DNA from: Bacillota bacterium | GTDB lineage: Bacteria > Bacillota > Clostridia > Lachnospirales > Lachnospiraceae | Reading direction: 5' to 3' | Assembly: GCA_023437715.1 (NCBI GenBank) | Contig: JAEZFK010000017.1 | Location: 1-8,743 of the forward strand | DNA: 8,743 bases | Shown here: one piece after another, positions 1 to 5,176 of the stretch | Layout: each line of letters starts with the position of its first letter | Position numbering within the stretch: position 1 is the stretch's first letter | Position numbers and translations under genes: made by a program | Notes under the pieces: model-generated | The model's database searches: none | What the model was told of the DNA's origin: nothing | What the model saw: the letters and a program-made list of their open reading frames with translations, nothing else

Positions 1-176
1 ACTTCCGGCATGGTAATATCCATTGTCACAAGGTCCGGTGTCAGTTCTTTGTATTTCTGTATGGCTATCCTTCCATTTTCGGCCTCTCCTACTACTGTGA
101 AGCCGTTTTTCTCCAGTATTAATTTCAAAGCCTGTCTCATAAAAATTGCGTCATCTACAACCAGAACTTTGGACAT
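1..176 (-). CDS. cheY: CheY-type response regulator, N-terminal part, cut by the window edge
   Basis: The first 58 codons of a receiver domain are present, starting with ATG at 174-176. A ribosome site AAGGATGG (187-194) lies about ten bases upstream. The protein opens MSKVLVVDD, giving the acidic pair Asp8/Asp9, and continues to DLVTMDITMPE, where Asp53 is the expected phosphoacceptor. The spacing and the MDITMPE motif are those of single-domain chemotaxis CheY proteins, which carry the signal from CheA to the flagellar motor. The end of the gene lies outside the window, so an attached output domain cannot be excluded. The gene points away from the recombinase at 463-1023 and shares its upstream region, including a recombination-site-like repeat 65 bp from the start codon. 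No strong promoter is visible. A weak -10-like TATATT on the minus strand (294-299) lies inside the putative invertible segment. Confidence 0.85.
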   Translation of the reverse strand, partial: MSKVLVVDDAIFMRQALKLILEKNGFTVVGEAENGRIAIQKYKELTPDLVTMDITMPE

Positions 177-240
177 AAGTATGCACCATCCTTATAGTAA
201 AAATAAAGTGACTAGAATTTATTTACATAATCTAATTATT

Positions 241-272
241 TTAATGTAACAATATTATTATTATGTTACATT
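241..272 (+). repeat. Left copy of a 32-bp inverted repeat; probable recombinase core site
   Basis: This 32-bp sequence recurs in inverted orientation at 1099-1130, with 29 of 32 positions identical; 255-272 match perfectly. The left copy is itself palindromic: TAATGTAACA (242-251) and TGTTACATTA (264-273) are perfect inverted arms around a 12-nt centre. Two inverted binding arms around a short spacer is the usual layout of a tyrosine-recombinase crossover site. The T-run after it (274-280) makes it look like a plus-strand terminator, but no plus-strand gene lies upstream. The repeat is seen directly; its function is inferred. Confidence 0.7.
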
Positions 273-375
273 ATTTTTTTCTCAAAAATGCATAATATAA
301 CTGGCATGTAGCCATAGGTATTTTTCAAAACCATAAAAATTTTCAAATTTAAAATGTATTAAAACCTTAAATATA

Positions 376-384
376 TGCTATAAT
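376..384 (+). promoter_or_regulatory. Extended -10 promoter element of the recombinase gene
   Basis: TGC followed by TATAAT (379-384) is a perfect extended -10 element (TGnTATAAT). No good -35 box lies 17 bp upstream, which is common for extended -10 promoters. Transcription would start near 391 and give a leader of about 70 nt before the recombinase start at 463. Confidence 0.55.
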
Positions 385-408
385 AGTTTCATTAATTAAT
401 TACATTAA

Positions 409-446
409 TTTACAATTATTGATAAAATTTTACAAAGAATTGTAAA
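409..446 (+). promoter_or_regulatory. TTTACAA/TTGTAAA repeat cluster in the recombinase leader; possible operator or accessory site
   Basis: TTTACAATT (409-417) is repeated inverted as AATTGTAAA (438-446), a perfect 9-bp match. A second direct copy TTTACAA (429-435) forms a 7-bp hairpin with TTGTAAA (440-446) around a 4-nt loop. The cluster lies just downstream of the -10 box and ends right before the ribosome site GGAGGA (450-455). It could be a repressor operator, a recombinase accessory site, or a translation-damping hairpin; the sequence does not decide between these. Confidence 0.4.
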
Positions 447-462
447 CTCGGAGGAAGTTGCC

Positions 463-1023
463 ATGACAGTTGAACCCATACGAAATAAGACGAAAATCAA
501 GCAGATTTATTATTTTTTAAATGGTAAAGACCCCAAATACGGACTGCTATTTAAATTTGGGCTGAACACGGGTTTGAGAATAAGCGATATTCTGTCGGTA
601 AAAGTGAAAGATATTCTGAATGAAAAAGGTGAATACCGTGATTATCTGACCTTAAAGGAAATGAAAACCGGGAAAGAGAAAAAGATCAAATTAAATGATT
701 CCCTTCGTAAAAACATCAATTCGTATATAAAAATTTCCAAATTAAAGTATGATTCGTATTTGTTTTCCAGTCAAAAAGGCGGATATATAGGCAGAGTACA
801 AGCATATAGGGTTTTAAAGGAAGCAGCGGTCTTTTGCAATGTGGAAAATTTCGGAACCCATAGTTTGAGAAAAACCTGGGGCTATTGGACCTATAACATG
901 TCAAAATATAATGTTGGTTTGATAATGGATACTTTCAATCATAGTTCTCAAAGTATTACCCTCAGGTATATAGGTATTAACCAGGACCAGAAGGATGAAT
1001 TGTATTCATTGGTCCAGTTTTAA
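463..1023 (+). CDS. Compact single-domain tyrosine recombinase (FimB/FimE-sized), possible DNA invertase
   Basis: This 186-aa protein is a tyrosine recombinase with the full catalytic set: Arg39 in GLRISD, Lys68 in MKTGKE, His133 and Arg136 in THSLRK, His160 in FNHSS, and the nucleophile Tyr169 in LRYIGI. It lacks the N-terminal SAM-like core-binding domain that brings typical integrases to 300-400 aa. In size it resembles FimB/FimE-type inversion recombinases. These enzymes cut and rejoin DNA through a 3'-phosphotyrosine link. The ATG at 463 has GGAGGA seven bases upstream. It is the only substantial plus-strand gene here, is AT-rich, and is bracketed by an inverted 32-bp repeat, so its likely substrate is its own flanking sites. 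Family assignment is firm; inversion is inferred. It could instead be a degenerate prophage or transposon remnant, though all catalytic residues are intact. Confidence 0.9.
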   Translation: MTVEPIRNKTKIKQIYYFLNGKDPKYGLLFKFGLNTGLRISDILSVKVKDILNEKGEYRDYLTLKEMKTGKEKKIKLNDSLRKNINSYIKISKLKYDSYLFSSQKGGYIGRVQAYRVLKEAAVFCNVENFGTHSLRKTWGYWTYNMSKYNVGLIMDTFNHSSQSITLRYIGINQDQKDELYSLVQF

Positions 1024-1077
1024 CCTTTTTTGGATTAGCACTTAAATATAGGTATAGAATTTGGTAAAATTATGTTG

Positions 1078-1083
1078 TATAAT
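1078..1083 (+). promoter_or_regulatory. Outward-facing -10-like box just inside the right repeat
   Basis: A perfect TATAAT lies 15 bp before the right inverted repeat and points outward. No convincing -35 box is found at the usual distance, so it is only a promoter candidate. In the present orientation it would read into the terminator at 1141-1194. In the flipped orientation it would read toward cheY. Confidence 0.25.
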
Positions 1084-1098
1084 GACAAATAAGGTGTC

Positions 1099-1130
1099 AA
1101 TGTAACATAATAATAAAATTGATACGTTAA
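1099..1130 (-). repeat. Right copy of the 32-bp inverted repeat; probable recombinase core site
   Basis: The reverse complement of this stretch matches 241-272 at 29 of 32 positions. Its own inverted arms are AATGTAAC (1099-1106) and GATACGTT (1121-1128), matching at 6 of 8 positions, with the same 14-bp gap as the corresponding arms of the left copy. The more divergent arm faces outward. It lies between the recombinase stop codon and the bidirectional terminator. Confidence 0.7.
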
Positions 1131-1140
1131 TATTTTCCTC

Positions 1141-1194
1141 AAAAAAATAAAAGTGCCAATTATGCTTCTTAATGCATAACTGTCACTTTTTTTA
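1141..1194. terminator. Bidirectional terminator between the recombinase and rsmA
   Basis: A hairpin with arms at 1152-1165 and 1174-1187 pairs 12 of 14 positions around an 8-nt loop. An A-run (1141-1147) precedes it and a T-run (1187-1193) follows it, so it has a poly-U tail on either strand. It suits the two convergent genes, with rsmA ending at 1204. Confidence 0.75.
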
Positions 1195-1203
1195 TTTAGT
1201 GTT

Positions 1204-2061
1204 TTACATTGACAACAGGTTTGACAGCATTCCAAACTGTTGTACCGAAAGTACTTCTCCTCTTATATTTTCCTTAAGGCCCATACTTTCCAGGATTTTT
1301 TTCAACTGCTCCTTATCCTTCTGAAGAAAACCTGCATTTGAGAGTCCGTTTACAAGAGTCTTCCTCCGCTGTCCAAAGGATGCCTTTACAAGCCTGAAAT
1401 ACAGATTTTTGTCCTTGACCTGGACTGAGGGCTCTTCTAGTATATCCAGCCGTATTATTGTGGAATGTACTTCAGGCTGGGGGATAAAGCAATGGGGCGG
1501 AACATCAAATATTATGTCAGGGCTGGAATAAAACTGAACCGCCACAGACAACGCTCCGTAATCCTTTGTACCCGGCCCTGCAACCATCCTTTGAGCAACC
1601 TCCCTTTGCACCATGAATACCATTCCCTGTACACCCTTTATTTCCTCCAGGAATCTCATAATTATGGGAGTAGTAATATAATACGGAAGATTTGCAACTA
1701 CCTTCACAGCCTTTGTACCGTACTTCTCTCCATACTCTGCTATAATAGCATCAATATCCGCTTTCATAACGTCGTTGTTTATTATATCTATATTCGAATA
1801 CTCCCTCAAATTGTCCTGGAGAGCAGGTATGAGATGTTTATCTATCTCTATGGCCACAACTCCTCTAGCTCTATTTGCCAGTTCTTTTGTCATACTGCCT
1901 ATGCCCGGCCCGATCTCCAAAACCAGAGTATCCTTATCAAGACCTGCAGTGTCTACTATTTTCCTAACTACGCTATCGTCATTTAAAAAGTTCTGACCAA
2001 GAGACTTGGTCAACCTGAGGTTATGCTTTTTTATTACATCCAGTGTATTGTTTCTGCTCAT
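1204..2061 (-). CDS. rsmA: 16S rRNA dimethyladenosine transferase RsmA (KsgA)
   Basis: This 285-aa enzyme N6,N6-dimethylates the two adjacent adenosines in the 3'-terminal hairpin of 16S rRNA, using S-adenosylmethionine, late in 30S assembly. Visible family features are LGQNFL near residues 21-26, the SAM-binding motif EIGPGIG (49-55), the acidic IEID (71-74) after strand 2, the catalytic NLPYYIT (124-130), and FGQRRKT (229-235) in the C-terminal domain. Length is normal for the family. The reading frame is open further upstream, to 2127, but the ATG at 2059-2061 gives the expected N-terminus and the upstream codons lie in a repeated non-coding leader. An alternative ATG at 2071-2073 would add four residues. 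In many Firmicutes rsmA follows rnmV; here it follows a YitT-family gene after a 163-bp gap with its own leader, so it is probably transcribed separately. Confidence 0.96.
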   Translation of the reverse strand: MSRNNTLDVIKKHNLRLTKSLGQNFLNDDSVVRKIVDTAGLDKDTLVLEIGPGIGSMTKELANRARGVVAIEIDKHLIPALQDNLREYSNIDIINNDVMKADIDAIIAEYGEKYGTKAVKVVANLPYYITTPIIMRFLEEIKGVQGMVFMVQREVAQRMVAGPGTKDYGALSVAVQFYSSPDIIFDVPPHCFIPQPEVHSTIIRLDILEEPSVQVKDKNLYFRLVKASFGQRRKTLVNGLSNAGFLQKDKEQLKKILESMGLKENIRGEVLSVQQFGMLSNLLSM

Positions 2062-2158
2062 TATTATTTCCATGCCCCCACTTCGCGCAAAAACCCCATG
2101 AAAGTCACGGCATGGAATCGGTGCCACATTTTTATCTTCTTCAAAATTTCTTTCAACC
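2062..2158 (-). repeat. Leader element copy A, upstream of rsmA
   Basis: About 97 nt immediately before the rsmA start match the leader at 7199-7294 at about 88% by hand alignment, with one 1-nt indel. Both copies keep a 9-bp pairing of TTCCATGCC with GGCATGGAA (plus-strand 2109-2117 and 2068-2076) that covers the start-proximal region, and a competing 5-bp pairing CCATG/CATGG (2111-2115 with 2096-2100). The G-rich ribosome site (plus-strand 2075-2079) overlaps the first stem. The indel shifts any reading frame, so conservation is at nucleotide level. I do not recognise it as a known riboswitch class. Confidence 0.6.
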
Positions 2159-2163
2159 TTTCT

Positions 2164-2218
2164 CCTTCAAATAATTGATATTAATATTATTATATCTCAT
2201 ATACATGTTATTTGAAGG
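2164..2218. repeat. 11-bp inverted repeat between yitT and rsmA
   Basis: CCTTCAAATAA (2164-2174) and TTATTTGAAGG (2208-2218) are perfectly inverted around a 33-nt AT-rich loop. It starts six bases after the yitT stop codon, where a terminator is expected, but no U-run follows it on the minus strand. The loop contains a possible -10 box for rsmA, so an operator role is as likely as termination. Confidence 0.5.
2189..2194 (-). promoter_or_regulatory. Candidate -10 box for rsmA
   Basis: TATAAT on the minus strand, inside the loop of the inverted repeat at 2164-2218. It would start a transcript near 2182 carrying the whole leader element. No good -35 box is seen, so support is weak. Confidence 0.3.
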
Positions 2219-2224
2219 CCATTT

Positions 2225-2848
2225 TTATATTTTTCTGTATAAGCGGTCAAAGGGATGAAATAATTCCAAAGTAAAATCAATCGCTTTAAACACAACGATG
2301 TATGCTATCAGGGAATAAATAGTATTTTCCCACCCAAATATAAAACCGGCTGCGACGACAATAACCAGATTCAGCAATATAAAATACTTGTTGGGGGAAT
2401 AGTCTTTATTTATAAATCTTCCAACTATCCTCCTGTGCTCTATGCCATCCAGGAAGCCTCCGTATTTAAGAATCAATCCCGACCCTACTCCAAGCAATAT
2501 GCCTCCCAGAATGGTAGATTGCAGTATGTCATAAGTTTCCCAGTTATCCGAATTTATAGCGGATATCCAATAAATAAGTGATGTCAATGCAAATATTATG
2601 GTTATTAGCTTCTGCTTTCCCCTGCGAAAATACTCAATGAGTATAAACGGGAAATTCAAAATAAAAATAATTGCCCCCAAAGGTATCTCACTGATATAGC
2701 TCAATACCACAGAAACCCCTATCAGCCCTCCACCGATGAGATTATGCGCTTTAAAGAATACCTCAAGACCCACGGCGGTCATAATTGACCCCACAAGAAC
2801 AAAAATGTATTTAATAATAACATAAGGCAGCATTCTTTTAAATTCCAT
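2225..2848 (-). CDS. Short YitT/DUF161-family membrane protein
   Basis: This 207-aa polytopic membrane protein has about five to six hydrophobic segments. It carries the glycine-rich features of the YitT family: NLIGGGLIGVSVVLSY (residues 36-51), the ILNFPFIL segment (63-70), and GGILLGVGSGLILKYGGFLDG (115-135). Usual YitT proteins are about 280 aa and end in a cytoplasmic DUF2179 domain; that domain is missing here and the protein stops soon after the last hydrophobic stretch. The start at 2848 is chosen because GGAGGTGG (2853-2860) sits directly upstream; an ATG at 2872 would place that ribosome site inside the gene. It follows khtU by 33 bp and is probably the last gene of that operon. Substrate and function are unknown; transport related to the neighbouring K+/H+ antiporter is only a guess from context. 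Confidence 0.75.
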   Translation of the reverse strand: MEFKRMLPYVIIKYIFVLVGSIMTAVGLEVFFKAHNLIGGGLIGVSVVLSYISEIPLGAIIFILNFPFILIEYFRRGKQKLITIIFALTSLIYWISAINSDNWETYDILQSTILGGILLGVGSGLILKYGGFLDGIEHRRIVGRFINKDYSPNKYFILLNLVIVVAAGFIFGWENTIYSLIAYIVVFKAIDFTLELFHPFDRLYRKI

Positions 2849-2881
2849 ATATCCACCTCCATTCAGCATCAAATATCATCC

Positions 2882-4096
2882 TCAAGGATTTAATTTCCGT
2901 TTCCTTCCCACCGTCTTCCCATATATATAATTGCAGAAATTATATATCCGCTTTGATTCCTTTGTAAGCAGTGGCGCAACTATAGCCAGAATCAATACAT
3001 AAACTACCACAAAAGATTGCAGTACCGGCATAAGGCCGCCAGCCTTTCCCATATTGGCCATGATTATTGAAAATTCACCTCTTGCGGAAAGCGTAAAGCC
3101 CACATTGGCCGAAGCGTGACTGGATACTTTAGATAGACGGCCTGAGAACATTCCAGCCGCAATATTTCCGATAATGGTGAGAATTGCTGCTATGACAGCC
3201 ATTAACACTCCTCCCCCTAGGGATAGAGGATCAATGGTAAGACCGAAATTGAAAAAGAATATCGCCCCGAAGAAATCCCTGAAGGGCAGAATATTGTGCT
3301 CAATCTTTTTTGCATGTGTGGATTCAGCCATGACCAACCCCACAAGCAGGGCTCCTATGGCCTCAGCAACATGGAGAGTTTCAGAAAAGCCGGCTACCAC
3401 AAACAGCACACCTATGACCACCAGCAGGAATAGCTCTGCTGAGGGTATATCAAGTAATTTATCAATTGCTTTTATAACCCTCTTGCCTACAATAAGTATT
3501 GCCAGTATGAAGAACAGCGCAGTAAGGGATGTTGCAAGCACCCCCCATATAGACTTTGAACCGCTTAGCAGCAGTCCTGATAATATGGAAATGTGTATTG
3601 CAATAAACAGATCATCAAACATTATCATGCCCATTATTACTTCCGTCTCAGGGTTTGCTGTACGCTTGAGATCAATGAGCACCTTTGCCACTATTGCTGT
3701 GGAAGAACTTGTCATAATACCGCACACTACCATGATTTCCTTAAAAGGTAAACCCATCATCCATCCAAGCAGCAACCCGGAGGAGAAATTGATGAGAACA
3801 TAAAAGGAGCCTCCTATAAATACCGTCTTTCCAGACTTTATGAGCCGTGTTACGGAGAACTCAAGTCCTAAATAAAACAACAGAAATAACACGCCCAACC
3901 GACCCATAAAATTAATAAAGGTGGAGCTTTCAATAAATCTTAAATCTATAATTCCAAAACGCGGGGCGTGCGGCCCCACAGCCATCCCTATTAATATATA
4001 AAAAGGGATGACTGAAAACTTGAGCTTGTTAGATAAAAACCCCACTATGGCAATCAATGTAATTGCCAGACCAATTTCAAAAACTAATATATCCAT
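2882..4096 (-). CDS. khtU: K+/H+ antiporter membrane subunit KhtU (CPA2 family)
   Basis: This 404-aa integral membrane protein of the cation:proton antiporter-2 family has about 12 hydrophobic segments. Family landmarks are SSSTAIVAKVL (130-140), the acidic transport-site region FDD (160-162) in the following helix, NFGLTIDP (283-290), and ARGEFSIIM (338-346). In Bacillus subtilis KhtU exports K+ in exchange for protons and is gated by KhtT; length and the adjacent khtT gene agree with that. The ATG at 4094-4096 has AGGAGG (4101-4106) four bases upstream, and the gene begins 25 bp after khtT. Unlike KefB/KefC-type relatives it has no C-terminal RCK domain, which fits regulation by a separate subunit. 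Ion preference (K+ rather than Na+) rests on the pairing with KhtT. Confidence 0.9.
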   Translation of the reverse strand: MDILVFEIGLAITLIAIVGFLSNKLKFSVIPFYILIGMAVGPHAPRFGIIDLRFIESSTFINFMGRLGVLFLLFYLGLEFSVTRLIKSGKTVFIGGSFYVLINFSSGLLLGWMMGLPFKEIMVVCGIMTSSSTAIVAKVLIDLKRTANPETEVIMGMIMFDDLFIAIHISILSGLLLSGSKSIWGVLATSLTALFFILAILIVGKRVIKAIDKLLDIPSAELFLLVVIGVLFVVAGFSETLHVAEAIGALLVGLVMAESTHAKKIEHNILPFRDFFGAIFFFNFGLTIDPLSLGGGVLMAVIAAILTIIGNIAAGMFSGRLSKVSSHASANVGFTLSARGEFSIIMANMGKAGGLMPVLQSFVVVYVLILAIVAPLLTKESKRIYNFCNYIYGKTVGRKRKLNP

Positions 4097-4121
4097 TCTA
4101 CCTCCTATTTTTGCTACATTT

Positions 4122-4616
4122 TCATATCAATCCTCCAAACAGGTAGTTTTTGAGCATCTTCAGATGTTTTCTCTCACCGATGACAACAATAGTCGATTCC
4201 GGCAAAAACTTATAATCCACACCTGGATTTATATGTTTGCCGTGACCTTTCTCAACGGCAGCAATTATAGATGCTCCTGTCTTTTTACGTACCTGCATTT
4301 CCCCAATAGATCTGCCTACACAGTAGGACCCGGACTCTATCTTATACCATTCAATTATCAGATCATCCAAAGCAACATCAACCGTTTCCAGCGCCTTTGG
4401 CTTATACGCAAGCCCCCCGATAATTGCGGCTACATATCTCGCTTCATTATCATCCAAGGTTATCATTGACACACTGTCCTCAGGCTGGTCGTGATAAAAG
4501 TGATACAACTCTCTTCGTCCATCATCATGTACTACGATGACCAGCTTATTGCCTTCGCGAACCTCTACCTCAAACTTTCTTCCTATATTCGGCAAATCAG
4601 ATTCTCTAATAGTCAT
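4122..4616 (-). CDS. khtT: KhtT, regulatory subunit of the K+/H+ antiporter with a C-terminal RCK_C domain
   Basis: This 164-aa soluble protein closely resembles B. subtilis KhtT from memory of the family: the N-terminus ESDLPNIGRKFE, HDDGRRE (30-36), LDDNEAR (54-60), YKPKALE (71-77) and DDLIIEWYK (84-92). From about residue 80 to the end it is a TrkA-C (RCK_C) fold, including VGRSIGE (100-106), NPG (130-132) and GERKHLKML (147-155). In B. subtilis the RCK_C domain binds cyclic di-AMP and activates KhtU for K+ efflux; that ligand is inferred here. GGAGG (plus-strand 4627-4631) lies ten bases before the ATG. It is the first gene of a khtT-khtU-yitT operon. The upstream region holds an inverted repeat around a -10 box and a tiny ORF. 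Confidence 0.92.
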   Translation of the reverse strand: MTIRESDLPNIGRKFEVEVREGNKLVIVVHDDGRRELYHFYHDQPEDSVSMITLDDNEARYVAAIIGGLAYKPKALETVDVALDDLIIEWYKIESGSYCVGRSIGEMQVRKKTGASIIAAVEKGHGKHINPGVDYKFLPESTIVVIGERKHLKMLKNYLFGGLI

Positions 4617-4660
4617 AATTTAAATACCTCCGTTTTGAGTATAGACAATAGAAGTATACT

Positions 4661-4706
4661 GCGGTCAAAAATCATTATATATATCCTAACATCTCATTCT
4701 GACCGC
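4661..4706 (-). promoter_or_regulatory. Candidate khtT promoter with a GCGGTCA/TGACCGC inverted repeat
   Basis: GCGGTCA (4661-4667) and TGACCGC (4700-4706) are perfect 7-bp inverted arms. A minus-strand TATAAT (plus-strand 4674-4679) lies between them, giving a khtT leader of about 50 nt. No good -35 box is seen for it. A related GGTCAAAA half-site also occurs on the minus strand near 4738-4745. The arrangement resembles an operator, but a hairpin in a longer transcript is equally possible. Confidence 0.4.
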
Positions 4707-4710
4707 TATT

Positions 4711-4749
4711 CTATTCATTTTTGGTTTTATGCCGTCTTTTGACCAACAT
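4711..4749 (-). CDS. Possible 12-aa leader peptide ORF with a very strong ribosome site
   Basis: ATG at 4747-4749 opens a 12-codon ORF (MLVKRRHKTKNE, stop TAG at 4711-4713). It is preceded by GGAAGGGGGTGA (4754-4765), about the best Shine-Dalgarno match in the window and at good spacing. The peptide is strongly basic (three Lys, two Arg, one His). It lies 94 bp upstream of khtT on the same strand and may be a leader peptide, an independent small protein, or the remnant start of a lost gene. Function is unknown. A chance match in a 39-nt ORF cannot be excluded. Confidence 0.35.
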   Translation of the reverse strand: MLVKRRHKTKNE

Positions 4750-5058
4750 ATGTTCACCCCCTTCCAGATATGGCACTATTACATGTCTTTTTCTGTACGC
4801 GTGTGGACACAGACAAAATATGATGTACTTTTGACTTTAATTAATAACAGATATTATGATCTGATAAAAGAAAATTACTAGAATTCTAGAAGTATCTTAA
4901 GTTTATTTTAACCGATTTAAGGCAAAATTTCAACAATTAATTTTGTTTTTTCAATGCTAATGATTAAATCTCGATTTATCTCAAGATATCTCTCATTATC
5001 TCCCATTATCGTAAAAATGTTTTTTATTAAAGCCAATTACTTGGGAAATAAAACTAGC
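4750..5058. other. AT-rich intergenic stretch without a recognisable gene
   Basis: No convincing coding region lies between the 12-codon ORF and the hairpins downstream of the 3D-domain gene. The stretch holds a plausible plus-strand promoter and terminator pair (4831-4951), a 12-bp palindrome CTAGAATTCTAG (4878-4889), and a short direct repeat CTCATTATC / CCCATTATC near 4993-5010. Nothing else is supported. Confidence 0.5.
4831..4951 (+). ncRNA. Candidate short plus-strand transcript with its own promoter and terminator
   Basis: TTGACT (4831-4836) and TATGAT (4855-4860), separated by 18 bp, form a good SigA-like promoter. Transcription would begin near 4867. About 60 nt further on, CAAAATT (4923-4929) and AATTTTG (4939-4945) form a 7-bp hairpin followed by six T's (4946-4951), a simple terminator. 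No ORF with a ribosome site lies between them, so an RNA of about 85 nt is possible. It could also be fortuitous in AT-rich DNA, and the hairpin is weak. Confidence 0.3.
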
Positions 5059-5113
5059 GTTCGCCCATGCTGGGCGAACAGAAAATAGGCTGATCCGAAT
5101 AATCGAATCAGCC
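5059..5113 (-). terminator. Tandem hairpins downstream of the 3D-domain gene
   Basis: Reading on the minus strand, the first hairpin (5088-5113) has an 11-bp stem with one G-U pair and a 4-nt loop, followed by TATTTTCTG. The second (5059-5079) has a perfect 9-bp stem, GTTCGCCCA with TGGGCGAAC, and a 3-nt loop, followed by GCTAGTTTTATTT. Both have only moderate U-tracts. A double terminator is the simplest reading. Confidence 0.6.
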
Positions 5114-5176
5114 CTAACAGTCCCTTTAATACTTATTTTCGCTTACATACATTAAATAAATAACCGTATAAAATAA

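Noticed and set aside
242..280. Plus-strand hairpin followed by a T-run, like a rho-independent terminator
   Set aside because: No plus-strand gene lies upstream to terminate, and the same sequence without a T-run recurs inverted at 1099-1130. A recombination site explains both copies better.
1099..1107. ATG-TAA start-stop after AAGGTG
   Set aside because: A ribosome-site-like AAGGTG is followed by ATG and an immediate stop inside the right repeat. A one-codon ORF is more likely chance than function.
1465..1986. 173-aa plus-strand open frame inside rsmA
   Set aside because: It is antisense to rsmA, has Tyr/His/Cys-rich composition typical of a reverse-frame shadow, and shows no motif.
2062..2127. 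Extended N-terminus of rsmA reaching 2127
   Set aside because: The extra codons fall in a leader repeat that also precedes another gene, where a 1-nt indel changes the frame. RsmA proteins normally begin near the chosen start.
3174..3803. 209-aa plus-strand open frame inside khtU
   Set aside because: It lies antisense to a clearly recognised antiporter, has a low-complexity composition rich in Ser, Thr, Ile and Met, and lacks a credible ribosome site or family motifs.
4990..5012. Short direct repeats (CTCATTATC/CCCATTATC), considered as a CRISPR or iteron array
   Set aside because: Only two short imperfect units are present, without spacers or an associated gene.
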